Assembly: GCA_944384125.1 (NCBI GenBank)
Contig: CALWSF010000007.1
Span: 19,908 to 83,907, forward strand
Length of the DNA stretch: 64,000 bases
Source: an uncultured Lachnospiraceae bacterium
GTDB lineage: Bacteria; Bacillota; Clostridia; Lachnospirales; Lachnospiraceae
Reading direction: 5' to 3'
Below the pieces are notes generated by a model. That model searched no databases. It was given only the letters and a program-made list of their open reading frames with translations, and had not been told where the DNA came from. This document shows positions 15,095-25,011 of this stretch, piece after piece (positions within the stretch are counted from its first letter, which is position 1; each line of letters starts with the position of its first letter). Made by a program: the position numbers and the translations under genes.

Positions 15095-16164
15095 CTCTGA
15101 TTCCCGGAGACGGGATTGGACCGGAAATCGTAGAGGAGGCCCGTCAGGTTCTGGATCGTGTGGGCGAAGTATATGGACACAGATTTTCTTATAAAAAGAT
15201 TCTGATGGGAGGATGTTCAATAGATGCCTTCGGAGTTCCTCTTACGGATGAGGCTCTGGAAACAGCCAGAAACAGTGACTCCGTTCTTCTCGGAGCGGTC
15301 GGGGGCAATGTGGGAAATTCCCGGTGGTATGATGTTGCCCCCAATCTGAGACCGGAGGCCGGTCTTCTGGCAATCCGGAAGGGACTGGGACTGTTTGCCA
15401 ATATTCGTCCGGCCTATCTTTATAAAGAGCTGGCAGGTGCCTGTCCGTTAAAGGATTCTGTGATCGGAAACGGTTTTGATATGGTTATCATGCGTGAGCT
15501 GACAGGAGGACTTTATTTCGGAGAGCGGTATACGAAAGAAATAAACGGTGTGATGACTGCCATGGATACTCTGGTGTACAGCGAAGAGGAGATCCGCCGT
15601 ATTGCAGTAAAAGCGTTTGACATTGCAATGAAGAGAAGAAAGAGTGTTATCAGTGTGGATAAGGCGAATGTTCTGGATTCTTCCCGCCTCTGGAGAAAAG
15701 TGGTGGAGGAAGTCGCAAAGGATTATCCGGAGGTAACCTTAACGCATATGCTGGTAGATAATTGTGCCATGCAGCTGGTAATGAACCCGGGCCAGTTCGA
15801 TGTGGTTCTTACAGAAAATATGTTTGGCGATATTCTCTCGGATGAGGCCAGCATGATTACCGGCTCGATCGGAATGCTTTCTTCTGCCAGCATGAATGAA
15901 GGAAAATTCGGTCTTTATGAGCCCAGCCATGGCTCGGCTCCTGATATTGCGGGAAAGGATATGGCCAATCCCATTGCCACAATTCTTTCTGCGGCAATGA
16001 TGCTCAGCTATTCTTTCGATCTGGATAAAGAGGCAGAGGCTGTTGAGAATGCCGTGCAGCAGGTGCTGACAGAGGGCTACCGCACGCCTGATATTATGTC
16101 CGAAGGATGCAAAAAGGTGGGAACAAAAGAGATGGGCCGCCTGATCTGTGAGCGGATTAAGTAA
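15079..16164 (+). CDS. leuB: 3-isopropylmalate dehydrogenase
   Basis: Oxidises and decarboxylates 3-isopropylmalate to 2-oxoisocaproate with NAD+ in leucine synthesis. Family blocks are visible: GDGIGPEI near the N-terminus, LLGAVGG, the RELTGGLYFGE substrate loop, DKANVLDSSRLWR, and the metal-binding DNCAMQL and FGDILSDEASMITGS aspartates, then EPSHGSAPDIAGK. 361 aa is normal. It leads the leuB-ilvD-ilvB cluster; leuA, leuC and leuD are not in the window. GAGGAGG precedes the ATG. Confidence 0.97.
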   Translation: MDYKITLIPGDGIGPEIVEEARQVLDRVGEVYGHRFSYKKILMGGCSIDAFGVPLTDEALETARNSDSVLLGAVGGNVGNSRWYDVAPNLRPEAGLLAIRKGLGLFANIRPAYLYKELAGACPLKDSVIGNGFDMVIMRELTGGLYFGERYTKEINGVMTAMDTLVYSEEEIRRIAVKAFDIAMKRRKSVISVDKANVLDSSRLWRKVVEEVAKDYPEVTLTHMLVDNCAMQLVMNPGQFDVVLTENMFGDILSDEASMITGSIGMLSSASMNEGKFGLYEPSHGSAPDIAGKDMANPIATILSAAMMLSYSFDLDKEAEAVENAVQQVLTEGYRTPDIMSEGCKKVGTKEMGRLICERIK

Positions 16165-16188
16165 AAACTATATTTTTGCCATGATGGT

Positions 16189-16226
16189 AACAGGCGGCCG
16201 CAGCCTGTTTCAGACTGCGGTTCGCC
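16189..16226 (+). other. two mutually exclusive hairpins between leuB and ilvD
   Basis: AACAGGC (16189-16195) can pair with GCCTGTT (16203-16209), or GGCG-CCGCAG (16193-16203) can pair with CTGCGG-CGCC (16215-16226); the two overlap and cannot form together. No U-run follows, so termination is unsupported. Confidence 0.4.
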
Positions 16227-16391
16227 AAAATTATACAGGCAATTGTAAAAAAAGAGTGCAAAATACAGTAAAATGCGTTAATATAGAAGTTAAACCGCAG
16301 ATAAGAGATTGATAAACTGTTCTGACAGGCGCGTGATCCGACTGGAAAACGGGGACTGCCGGAAATCAGGACCGAAAAGGAGAAAATAAAA

Positions 16392-18062
16392 ATGAAAAGT
16401 GATGCAGTCAGAAAGGGGATGCAGCAGGCTCCCCATCGTTCTTTATTTAATGCGCTGGGTATGACAGAGGAAGAAATGAAAAAGCCTCTTGTCGGAATTG
16501 TCAGCTCTTACAATGAGATTGTACCGGGGCACATGAACCTGGATAAAATTGTAGAGGCCGTGAAGCTGGGTGTTGCAATGGCCGGGGGAACTCCGGTGGT
16601 GTTTCCGGCTATTGCAGTCTGCGACGGCATTGCGATGGGCCATATTGGTATGAAGTATTCTCTGGTAACCCGCGATCTGATTGCGGATTCCACTGAGTGC
16701 ATGGCTCTGGCTCATCAGTTTGATGCTCTTGTCATGGTTCCGAACTGTGACAAAAATGTGCCGGGGCTTCTGATGGCTGCTGCACGTGTTAATGTTCCTA
16801 CTGTTTTTGTCAGCGGAGGTCCCATGCTGGCAGGCCATGTCGGGGGCAGGAAGAGAAGTCTTTCAAGCATGTTTGAGGCAGTAGGATCTTATGCGGCCGG
16901 AACGATGACGGAAGAGGATGTAAAGGAGTTTGAAAATAAGGTATGTCCGACCTGCGGTTCCTGCTCAGGCATGTATACGGCCAACAGCATGAACTGTCTT
17001 ACGGAGGTTCTGGGCATGGGGCTTCAGGGCAACGGAACGATCCCGGCTGTCTACTCAGAGCGCATCAAGCTTGCCAAACATGCGGGTATGAAGGTTATGG
17101 AGATGTATGAGAAAAACATCTGTCCGCGGGATATCATGACAGAAAAGGCGTTTCTGAATGCTCTGACTGTGGATATGGCGCTGGGATGCTCAACAAACAG
17201 CATGCTGCACCTTCCGGCTATTGCTCATGAGGCAGGTGTGGATCTGAATATGGAGCTGGTTAACGCCATGAGTGAGCGCACGCCGAACCTCTGCCATCTG
17301 GCACCCGCAGGCCCCACTTATATGGAGGATTTAAATGAAGCCGGAGGCGTATATGCAGTAATGAATGAGCTTGCAAAAAAAGATCTTCTCAATCTGGACT
17401 GCATCACGGTAACGGGAAAGACAGTTGGGGAAAATATCAAAAATTGCATAAATCGGGATCCGGAAGTTATACGGCCTATCGATCAGCCGTACAGCCAGAC
17501 CGGCGGTATCGCTGTTCTGAAAGGAAATCTGGCGCCGGATACGGCTGTGGTAAAGCGTTCCGCCGTTGCGCCTGAGATGCTCTGTCATCAGGGACCTGCC
17601 AGAGTGTTTGACTGTGAGGAGGATGCAATAGCTGCCATCAAGGGCGGAAAGATTGTGGCAGGGGATGTGGTTGTTATCCGTTACGAGGGCCCCAAGGGAG
17701 GACCTGGCATGAGAGAAATGCTTAATCCCACTTCTGCAATTGCAGGCATGGGACTCGGTTCCAGCGTGGCTCTGATCACAGACGGCCGTTTCTCAGGAGC
17801 TTCCCGCGGAGCGTCCATCGGACATGTTTCTCCGGAAGCGGCTGTGGGTGGTCCGATTGCCCTGGTGGAAGAAGGCGATATTATTTCCATCGATATTAAT
17901 AATAATGCGCTGAATGTCCTTATTTCAGACGAAGTTCTGGCGGAGAGAAGAAAGAAATGGGCACCGAGGGCACCGAAGGTTACTACAGGCTATCTTGCGA
18001 GATATGCTTCTTTAGTGACGAGCGGAAACAGAGGCGCTGTTTTGGAAATACCGAAACACTGA
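16392..18062 (+). CDS. ilvD: dihydroxy-acid dehydratase
   Basis: Dehydrates 2,3-dihydroxy-isovalerate and 2,3-dihydroxy-3-methylvalerate to the keto acids of valine and isoleucine, using an Fe-S cluster. The cluster cysteines are visible in NCDKNVPG and [17 protein letters not shown]. Further hallmarks are [14 protein letters not shown], the [12 protein letters not shown] block and [10 protein letters not shown] near the C-terminus. 556 aa is typical. AAAAGGAG precedes the ATG. It is followed after 28 nt by ilvB, so the two are one operon; ilvC is absent here. Confidence 0.97.
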   Translation: MKSDAVRKGMQQAPHRSLFNALGMTEEEMKKPLVGIVSSYNEIVPGHMNLDKIVEAVKLGVAMAGGTPVVFPAIAVCDGIAMGHIGMKYSLVTRDLIADSTECMALAHQFDALVMVPNCDKNVPGLLMAAARVNVPTVFVSGGPMLAGHVGGRKRSLSSMFEAVGSYAAGTMTEEDVKEFENKVCPTCGSCSGMYTANSMNCLTEVLGMGLQGNGTIPAVYSERIKLAKHAGMKVMEMYEKNICPRDIMTEKAFLNALTVDMALGCSTNSMLHLPAIAHEAGVDLNMELVNAMSERTPNLCHLAPAGPTYMEDLNEAGGVYAVMNELAKKDLLNLDCITVTGKTVGENIKNCINRDPEVIRPIDQPYSQTGGIAVLKGNLAPDTAVVKRSAVAPEMLCHQGPARVFDCEEDAIAAIKGGKIVAGDVVVIRYEGPKGGPGMREMLNPTSAIAGMGLGSSVALITDGRFSGASRGASIGHVSPEAAVGGPIALVEEGDIISIDINNNALNVLISDEVLAERRKKWAPRAPKVTTGYLARYASLVTSGNRGAVLEIPKH

Positions 18063-18090
18063 AAAGAAATAGAAAGCAGGATAAGAACAG

Positions 18091-19779
18091 ATGAAGACAT
18101 TGACGGGAGCAGAAATTGTCATTGAATGTTTAAAGGAGCAGGGAGTCGATACTGTATTCGGATATCCGGGAGGAGCGATTCTCAATATTTATGATGCACT
18201 GTATAAGCACCAGGATGAGATTACCCATATACTGACCTCCCACGAGCAGGGAGCGTCTCATGCTGCCGACGGCTATGCCAGAGCGACAGGAAAGGTAGGT
18301 GTCTGCCTGGCCACATCAGGACCCGGAGCCACCAATCTGGTTACGGGAATTGCCACGGCAAATCTGGATTCAATTCCGGTAGTGGCGATTACCTGCAACG
18401 TGACGACGGGACTTCTTGGGAAAGACAGTTTTCAGGAAATTGATATTCTCGGCGTAACAATGCCCATCACAAAATATAATTTTATTGTAAAGGATGTTAC
18501 CAAACTGGCGGATGTGATACGCCGTGCATTTACCATTGCAAAGAGCGGCCGGCCCGGTCCTGTGCTGGTGGATATTACAAAAGATGTGACGGCTGCCACA
18601 TGTGAATATGAATATAAGAAGCCGCAGGAGATCGAGCGTCAGTCTGATACAATCCGCGAGGAGGATGTGGAGCGGGCCATTGAAATGATCAAGGCTTCCA
18701 GAAAGCCATTTATCTTTGTGGGCGGCGGTGCGGTTGCATCGGATGCTGCCAATGAGCTTAAAACGTTTGCCCACAAAGTGCAGGCTCCGGTAACGGACAG
18801 TCTGATGGGCAAAGGAGCTTTTGATGGAACAGATGCCCTTTATACCGGAATGATCGGTATGCACGGCACGAAAACATCCAATCTGGGGGTTGCAGAGTGT
18901 GACCTGCTGATTGTTGTCGGCGCCCGATTCAGCGATCGTGTGGTTGGAGATGCATCACGGTTTGCCTCAAATGCAAAGATTCTTCAGCTGGATGTGGATC
19001 CGGCGGAGATCAATAAAAATATCATGACAGATGCCAGCATCATCGGAGATGTCCGTGTGATTCTGCGCAAGCTGAACGCACGTCTGGATCCCATGAATCA
19101 TGATGAGTGGCTTGCCCATATTGAGAGAATGAAGGATATGTATCCTCTTCGCTACAACAAAGATGTGCTTACCGGTCCTTATATTATGGAGAAAATATAT
19201 GAGGTTACCGGAGGAGATGCAATTATTTCCACCGATGTGGGACAGCATCAGATGTGGGCAGCACAGTATTACAAATTTAAGAGACCGAGACAGCTTCTTA
19301 CTTCGGGCGGTCTGGGAACCATGGGATATGGCCTCGGTGCTGCCATCGGAGCTAAAATGGGGTGTCGGGATAAGACTGTTATCAATATTGCCGGGGACGG
19401 CTGTTTCCGCATGAACATGAATGAAGTTGCGACGGCTACCCGCTATAATATTCCGATCATACAGATTATTTTTAATAATCATGTTCTGGGAATGGTAAGG
19501 CAGTGGCAGACTCTGTTTTACGGAAAACGCTATTCACAGACAGAGCTTTATGATCAGGTGGATTTTGTTAAGGTTTCAGAGGGACTGGGTGCAAAGGCGT
19601 ATCGCGTGACAAGGCGCGAAGACGTGGAACCGATTCTCAGAGAGGCAATAAGCCTTAATATTCCGGTTGTAATTGAGTGTCAGATTGGAAGCGATGACAA
19701 GGTATTTCCGATGGTTCCTGCGGGAAAACCCATCGAAGAGGCGTTTGATGAGATTGACTTGCGGATAGAACAGATGTAA
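18091..19779 (+). CDS. ilvB: acetolactate synthase, large (catalytic) subunit
   Basis: ThDP-dependent condensation of pyruvate with pyruvate or 2-oxobutyrate, first common step of branched-chain amino-acid synthesis. The catalytic glutamate is in SHEQGASHAADGYAR; the FAD-region RFSDRVVG and the ThDP-Mg motif GDGCFRMNMNE are present, and the C-terminal WQTLFYGKRYS loop marks the anabolic type. 562 aa. The regulatory small subunit ilvN/ilvH is not adjacent, so feedback control must come from elsewhere or be absent. An intrinsic terminator follows. Confidence 0.96.
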   Translation: MKTLTGAEIVIECLKEQGVDTVFGYPGGAILNIYDALYKHQDEITHILTSHEQGASHAADGYARATGKVGVCLATSGPGATNLVTGIATANLDSIPVVAITCNVTTGLLGKDSFQEIDILGVTMPITKYNFIVKDVTKLADVIRRAFTIAKSGRPGPVLVDITKDVTAATCEYEYKKPQEIERQSDTIREEDVERAIEMIKASRKPFIFVGGGAVASDAANELKTFAHKVQAPVTDSLMGKGAFDGTDALYTGMIGMHGTKTSNLGVAECDLLIVVGARFSDRVVGDASRFASNAKILQLDVDPAEINKNIMTDASIIGDVRVILRKLNARLDPMNHDEWLAHIERMKDMYPLRYNKDVLTGPYIMEKIYEVTGGDAIISTDVGQHQMWAAQYYKFKRPRQLLTSGGLGTMGYGLGAAIGAKMGCRDKTVINIAGDGCFRMNMNEVATATRYNIPIIQIIFNNHVLGMVRQWQTLFYGKRYSQTELYDQVDFVKVSEGLGAKAYRVTRREDVEPILREAISLNIPVVIECQIGSDDKVFPMVPAGKPIEEAFDEIDLRIEQM

Positions 19780-19824
19780 AATGAGAGAATCACTTATTGT
19801 TATGTATTCTGCAGTCTGAAAGCT

Positions 19825-19850
19825 GCCGCCCGGCAGGGCGGCGTTTTCTG
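19825..19850 (+). terminator. intrinsic terminator after ilvB
   Basis: GCCGCCC (19825-19831), loop GGCA, GGGCGGC (19836-19842), then GTTTTCTG. Confidence 0.8.
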
Positions 19851-19894
19851 TTGGATGAGATGCAGAAATCAGTTGATTCAGGGAGGAGCATATT

Positions 19895-20980
19895 ATGAGC
19901 AGAGTCTACAACTTTTCAGCAGGACCTGCGGTACTTCCGGAGGAGGTACTGAGGGAGGCTGCCCAGGAGATGATGGATTATAAAGGAAGCGGCATGTCTG
20001 TAATGGAGATGAGCCACCGTTCCAAGGATTTTCAGGACATCATAGATGAGGCAGAAAAAGATCTGCGGGATTTGATGAAAATTCCGGATAACTATAAGGT
20101 GCTTTTTATTCAGGGCGGCGGACACGTACAGTTTGCAATGGTTCCCATGAACCTGTTTAAAAACCGTGTCGGAGATTATATCATCACAGGTCAGTGGGCA
20201 AAAAAAGCGTATCAGGAAGCACAGCTTTTCGGAACAGCCAATGCCATTGCATCCAGTGCAGACAAAACATTTTCCTATATTCCTGACTGTTCGGATCTCC
20301 CGGTGGATGAGAATGCGGATTATGTGTATATCTGCCTGAATAATACCATATATGGAACGGTATATCATGAGCTTCCCAATACAAAGGGGAAGCCGCTTGT
20401 AGCTGATATCTCCTCCTGCTTCCTTTCGGAGCCGATTGATGTGAGCAAATTCGGTGTACTCTGGGGCGGTGTTCAGAAAAATGTGGGACCGGCCGGTATG
20501 GCGGTTGTAATTATCCGCGAGGATCTGATTACAGAGGATGTTCTTCCGGGAACACCTACCATGCTCCGGTACAAAACATATTCGGACAGCGGTTCTCTGT
20601 ATAATACACCGCCTACATACACGATTTACATGTGCGGAAAGGTGTTCAAATGGCTGAAAAAAATGGGCGGCCTGGAGGCGATGAAGGAACGCAACGAAAA
20701 GAAAGCAAAAATCCTCTACGATTTTCTGGATCAGAGCAGCCTTTTCAGGGGAACCGTGGAGAAAAAGGATCGCTCTCTTATGAATGTGCCGTTTGTGACG
20801 GGAGATGAGGAGCTGGATGCACTTTTTGTCAAGGAGGCAAAGGCAGCAGGGCTTGTGAATCTTAAGGGACACCGCACGGTAGGAGGAATGAGAGCCAGCA
20901 TTTATAATGCGATGCCGGTGGAAGGTGTTGAAAAGCTGGTTGAGTTTATGCGTGAATTTGAGAAAAAACATGTGAAATAA
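19895..20980 (+). CDS. serC: phosphoserine aminotransferase
   Basis: PLP enzyme converting 3-phosphohydroxypyruvate and glutamate to O-phosphoserine. The N-terminus YNFSAGPAVLPEEVL is diagnostic, and the PLP lysine is in GGVQKNVGPAG. GMRASIYNAMP near the C-terminus is the substrate-binding end of class V aminotransferases. 361 aa. GGGAGG precedes the ATG. It is 24 nt ahead of serA, giving a serC-serA-DUF1015 serine operon. Confidence 0.97.
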   Translation: MSRVYNFSAGPAVLPEEVLREAAQEMMDYKGSGMSVMEMSHRSKDFQDIIDEAEKDLRDLMKIPDNYKVLFIQGGGHVQFAMVPMNLFKNRVGDYIITGQWAKKAYQEAQLFGTANAIASSADKTFSYIPDCSDLPVDENADYVYICLNNTIYGTVYHELPNTKGKPLVADISSCFLSEPIDVSKFGVLWGGVQKNVGPAGMAVVIIREDLITEDVLPGTPTMLRYKTYSDSGSLYNTPPTYTIYMCGKVFKWLKKMGGLEAMKERNEKKAKILYDFLDQSSLFRGTVEKKDRSLMNVPFVTGDEELDALFVKEAKAAGLVNLKGHRTVGGMRASIYNAMPVEGVEKLVEFMREFEKKHVK

Positions 20981-21004
20981 GACATAAGGAGCAGGACAAA
21001 AACT

Positions 21005-22168
21005 ATGAGAAAAATTCATTGCCTTAATCCGATTTCCAAGCTGGGTACCGGATTGTTTACAGATGAGTATGCTCTTACGGAGCAGATGACAGAGGCTGAC
21101 GGAATCCTGGTGCGGAGCGCATCAATGCATGAGATGGAGCTTCCCGAGAGACTTCTGGCTGTTGCGCGGGCTGGTGCCGGTGTAAACAATATTCCTCTGG
21201 ATAAGTGTGCAGAGAGGGGAATTGTAGTATTCAATACGCCGGGAGCCAATGCAAACGGTGTAAAAGAGATTGTTCTTGCGGGACTTCTCCTTGCAGCCCG
21301 TGATATTGTGGGCGGAATCGGCTGGTGTGAAGAGCAGAAGGATAATGAAAATATTTCCAAAGATATGGAAAAGGCGAAGAAAAAATTTGCCGGCCATGAG
21401 ATAAAGGGAAAGAAACTGGGAGTAATCGGTCTGGGTGCCATCGGAGCGGAGGTTGCCAATGCAGCGGCTTCTCTGGGCATGGAAGTTTACGGATACGATC
21501 CTTTTATATCTGTGCGTGCAGCCTGGATGCTTTCACGCGATGTGCGTCACATTACTTCTGTAGAAACGATTTACCGTGAGTGCGATTATATCACACTTCA
21601 TGTGCCGCTGCTTGACGGTACGCGGCAGATGATCAATGCATCAAGTCTGGATATGATGAAAGACGGTGTTGTGATTCTCAATTTTGCGAGAGATCTTCTT
21701 GTAAACGACGGGGATATGGAAAGGGCTCTTGAAACGGGCAAGGTAAAGAGATATGTAACTGATTTCCCCAACCCGGCGGTTATGAAAATGAAAAACACAA
21801 TTGTGACTCCGCATCTGGGGGCTTCCACAGAGGAATCTGAAGATAACTGTGCGGTAATGGCTGTGAAGGAAATGATGGATTATCTGGAAAACGGAAATAT
21901 TAAAAATTCCGTTAATTTCCCGGCCTGTGATATGGGAACCTGCAGCTCAGTAAGCCGTATCGCCCTTCTGCATCGGAATATACCCAATATGATTGGTCAG
22001 ATAACATCTATTCTGGCTTCTACGGGAATGAATATCTCCAACATGATGAATAAGAGCAGAGACAGCTACGCTTATACGATGGTTGATCTTGAGACTCAGG
22101 CAGATGAGGCGACAATTCAGAGACTGGAGAGTATTGAAGGCATGATGAGGGTGCGCGTCATTAAATAA
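21005..22168 (+). CDS. serA: D-3-phosphoglycerate dehydrogenase with ACT domain
   Basis: NAD-dependent first step of serine synthesis. The Rossmann motif GLGAIGAEVAN (about 140-150), catalytic Arg in NFARD, and catalytic His in PHLGASTEESED are present. A C-terminal ACT domain (about 318-387, RNIPNMIGQITSILASTGMN) suggests serine feedback. The 387-aa form is the short clostridial type without the extra allosteric domain. It ends in a long hairpin before the DUF1015 gene. Confidence 0.96.
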   Translation: MRKIHCLNPISKLGTGLFTDEYALTEQMTEADGILVRSASMHEMELPERLLAVARAGAGVNNIPLDKCAERGIVVFNTPGANANGVKEIVLAGLLLAARDIVGGIGWCEEQKDNENISKDMEKAKKKFAGHEIKGKKLGVIGLGAIGAEVANAAASLGMEVYGYDPFISVRAAWMLSRDVRHITSVETIYRECDYITLHVPLLDGTRQMINASSLDMMKDGVVILNFARDLLVNDGDMERALETGKVKRYVTDFPNPAVMKMKNTIVTPHLGASTEESEDNCAVMAVKEMMDYLENGNIKNSVNFPACDMGTCSSVSRIALLHRNIPNMIGQITSILASTGMNISNMMNKSRDSYAYTMVDLETQADEATIQRLESIEGMMRVRVIK

Positions 22169-22189
22169 TCGTACAGAATAAAACAGAAT

Positions 22190-22252
22190 GGTGTTCCAGA
22201 TTATCTTGCCCTGTCGGGAGAAAGGGCGATTCGGATTTTCTGGAACACCTTT
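22190..22252 (+). terminator. two-tier hairpin between serA and DUF1015
   Basis: GGTGTTCCAGA (22190-22200) pairs perfectly with TCTGGAACACC (22239-22249). An inner GCCCT/AGGGC pair (22208-22212, 22223-22227) is separated from it by an internal loop. Only TTT follows, so termination is probably partial, letting the DUF1015 gene be read at a lower level. Confidence 0.6.
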
Positions 22253-22275
22253 GCGTTAAAACGGAGGAAAAAGAA

Positions 22276-23544
22276 ATGGCTGATATTCGACCTTTTCGCT
22301 GTATACGTCCGTCACAGGAGATGGCTTCCCGTGTGGCGGCGCTGCCTTATGACGTGTACAGCAGGGAGGAGGCAAAGAAAGAGATTGAGAGGGAACCCCT
22401 TTCGTTTCTGCGTGTGGACAGAGCGGAAACGTGGTTTCCCGATACGGTTGATACCTATGCTCCCTGTGTCTATGAGAAGGCGCGGGATGTTCTTCATCAG
22501 ATGATTCGTGACGGGATTTTTATCGAGGAGGAAAAGCCCTGCTATTATCTCTATGAGCTGACACGAAGCGGACGTGTACAGACAGGGATTGTGGCATGCT
22601 CATCTGTAGACGATTATCTGAACAATGTGATTAAAAAACATGAGAATACACGGGCGGAAAAGGAGCAGGATCGAATCAGTCATGTGGATGTGACCAATGC
22701 CCAGACCGGTCCCATTTTTCTGGCTTACCGGGCGAGAGAGGCGATACGTGACCTCTGTGCAGAGATAAAGAAAGAAATGCCGCTTTATGATTTTACAGCC
22801 CCGGATCGGGTAAGGCACCGTGTATTCCGGATAAATGATCCGGAAAGAGTTTCGTTTATTACAGAAGAAATGGGGAAGATCGCTGAAACATATATTGCAG
22901 ACGGACACCACCGTGCCATGTCGGCAGTTAAAGTGGCTCTGATGCGCCGGGACAGAAAACCTGATTATGACGGTACAGAGGAATTTAATTATTTTCTTTC
23001 AATTCTGTTTCCGGATGATGAGCTGAGTATTCTGCCATATAACCGGGCGGTAAAAGACTTGAATGGTCTCTCTGCTGAGCAGTTTCTGGATGAAGTGCAG
23101 AAAAGCTTCCGAATTACCGGGCGGATGTCCACAGTTATGGCGGGAGAGGGACGTGTCGGAAAACTTCCGCAGAAAAAAGGCGAAATATGTATGCTGCTGG
23201 ACGGAAACTGGTATCGCCTTGAGGCAAAGGAAGAGATCTGTTCGGAAGACCCGGTAAAAGGTCTTGATGTTTCTCTGCTTCAGGATTATCTTCTGGGGCC
23301 GGTTCTGGGGATAGACGATCCGCGAACCAGCAGCCGTATTGTTTTTATAGGAGGCGTCAGGGGCACGAAAGAGCTTGAAAAAAGAGTGAGGGAGGATATG
23401 CGGGTTGCATTTTCCATGTATCCCACGTCTCTTCAGGAGCTTTTTGCGGTTGCGGACGCAGGACGTCTTATGCCGCCAAAATCAACATGGTTTGAGCCGA
23501 AACCCCGAAGCGGTCTGTTTATTCATGCTCTGGGAGAAATTTAA
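22276..23544 (+). CDS. DUF1015 (COG4198) protein in the serine operon
   Basis: A soluble 422-aa protein that opens with the family's IRPFRCIRP and ALPYDVY blocks. The conserved KHENTRAEKEQDR lies at 121-133 and DGHHR at 209-213 (IADGHHRAMSA). DGHHR resembles the active-site motif of ParB/Srx-fold serine kinases such as SerK and SbnI, which interconvert serine and O-phosphoserine. No phosphoserine phosphatase gene (serB) is in the operon, so this protein may fill or modulate that step. That is inference; the family is formally uncharacterised. An AGGA site precedes the ATG. Confidence 0.85.
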   Translation: MADIRPFRCIRPSQEMASRVAALPYDVYSREEAKKEIEREPLSFLRVDRAETWFPDTVDTYAPCVYEKARDVLHQMIRDGIFIEEEKPCYYLYELTRSGRVQTGIVACSSVDDYLNNVIKKHENTRAEKEQDRISHVDVTNAQTGPIFLAYRAREAIRDLCAEIKKEMPLYDFTAPDRVRHRVFRINDPERVSFITEEMGKIAETYIADGHHRAMSAVKVALMRRDRKPDYDGTEEFNYFLSILFPDDELSILPYNRAVKDLNGLSAEQFLDEVQKSFRITGRMSTVMAGEGRVGKLPQKKGEICMLLDGNWYRLEAKEEICSEDPVKGLDVSLLQDYLLGPVLGIDDPRTSSRIVFIGGVRGTKELEKRVREDMRVAFSMYPTSLQELFAVADAGRLMPPKSTWFEPKPRSGLFIHALGEI

Positions 23545-23639
23545 AAAAGAAATTATATTTGCAGAATACAGGCGTGCCCTTTAAACGGACGCGCCTGAAA
23601 ACACGGGGGAGAGAAGATGACAGCGGCAGCAGGCAGGAT

Positions 23640-24845
23640 TTACTGAGTAATGGTTCCTACAGCGGGATCCTTCATCTGGTAGATTCTGGTCCATTCCTTT
23701 GTCCCCTCTTTCTTTACAGATTCGGAGCGGTTTATACTCAGAAATTTTATAAGTTCATAGCAGTCAATCCAGATTTCATTGTTTCCCTCTTTCTGAGATT
23801 CATCAAATATGAGCTGGAGACCAAAATGAAGATGCGGTTCTTCCAGATTGTTTGTATTTTCTTCAGCGCTGTAGCCGGTACGTCCGAGGTAGCCGATGAC
23901 ATCTCCGGCAGTTACGATGCTTCCTTCTTCAAGAATACTCTGATAAGGGTAATCTTTGCGCAGATGGGCATAATAGTAGTACCGTTTTTTGTCAAAGCTC
24001 CGGATACCGATCCGCCATCCGCCATACTGGTTCCAGCCAATGGATTCCACCACACCGGATTCCACAGCTATGACAGGAGTTCCGGTTTGTCCCATCATAT
24101 CATGGCCCAGATGCTGCCTGCGGTAGCCGTATGAGCGGGAAACGCCAAAATCATCATAATGGCTGTAGGGAAAGTTTTTGGCAAGAGGATGAAAAGCTTT
24201 AAGACCGTATTTGGTAACCCAGACTTTTTTTTCTCCGGATGGCGTCAGTAAAACTACTTCTGATTCGGGTAAGCCGGATTCTGATCCGGAGGAGTTCTGG
24301 GGCGATGGATCGCCTTCCTGTATCTGGGCGTCAGACAGGGCGAAGTCAGGGGCTTCTGATTCGGGGATCTGAATTTCGTAGAGTCCTACCATCCCGTCCA
24401 GAACAGCCGTATATGCTTCCAGATAATAGGTGTAATATTTCTGATTCTGTGTAAGCTCCTCCATTGAGGTTCCGTTTTTGAGCTGTTCTGCCAGTCGGTC
24501 CATGTCTTCAGGCTGATATCGGGAGAAATCGCCGCCATACTGAGCGCCAAGGGAGGCAAGCAGTTCTATCCAGTTCAGGTGGGGGTCCTGCTGACAGGTG
24601 TCCACGTCATAGCGGAAAGCCTGTGTCATTGCCTCACAGGGAACCGTAAAATCCACCCATTTTATGTATGAGTCCGTATCGGCTTCGGCCGGAGAGCCGG
24701 TAAGAAGTTTTTGGGAAATCCAGCTGTGCAGCAGGATGCCCACAGCCAGCAGTTCCAGACCGATAATCAGCCGGATCCTGTGCTTATGCATAAAGAGAAG
24801 GAGCCGGTCCGTGCCGGCCAAAAATTTTTTTCTTAATTTGTTCAA
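23640..24845 (-). CDS. membrane-anchored M23 (LytM) peptidase
   Basis: Probable zinc peptidoglycan endopeptidase. A short basic cytoplasmic start leads into one membrane helix (about 24-42). Residues 45-200 are a helical extracytoplasmic region rich in Asp/Gln/Tyr. The LytM domain begins at about 215: the first zinc ligands are in LGHDMMGQTG and the last in EPHLHFGLQL, both intact, with YYYYAHL between. 401 aa. The layout resembles sporulation or envelope M23 proteins such as SpoIIQ, but those are degenerate whereas this one retains its ligands. Transcribed alone, convergent with the serine operon. Confidence 0.85.
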   Translation of the reverse strand: MNKLRKKFLAGTDRLLLFMHKHRIRLIIGLELLAVGILLHSWISQKLLTGSPAEADTDSYIKWVDFTVPCEAMTQAFRYDVDTCQQDPHLNWIELLASLGAQYGGDFSRYQPEDMDRLAEQLKNGTSMEELTQNQKYYTYYLEAYTAVLDGMVGLYEIQIPESEAPDFALSDAQIQEGDPSPQNSSGSESGLPESEVVLLTPSGEKKVWVTKYGLKAFHPLAKNFPYSHYDDFGVSRSYGYRRQHLGHDMMGQTGTPVIAVESGVVESIGWNQYGGWRIGIRSFDKKRYYYYAHLRKDYPYQSILEEGSIVTAGDVIGYLGRTGYSAEENTNNLEEPHLHFGLQLIFDESQKEGNNEIWIDCYELIKFLSINRSESVKKEGTKEWTRIYQMKDPAVGTITQ

Positions 24846-25011
24846 AGAGTGTCCCTCCTGCCGTTTTTATATAATCATATGAGTGCCGGGAAGGGAATAT
24901 TCGTCCCGGCATTTTCACGAAGACGGGGTGTTCCGGTAACGGAGAGAAAAATAACAGATATACAGGCCAGGCTGTGCAGGAGCAGTGTGCCTGATGAAAG
25001 GAATGAAAAAT

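Noticed and set aside
19916-21019. Long open frame antisense to serC
   Set aside because: Its codons mirror serC, it has no ribosome-binding site, and the product has no recognisable domain. Serine aminotransferase on the plus strand explains the conservation.
23570-23598. CAGGCG/CGCCTG hairpin after the DUF1015 gene
   Set aside because: Short interrupted stem with no T-run; it may be chance in a convergent gap.
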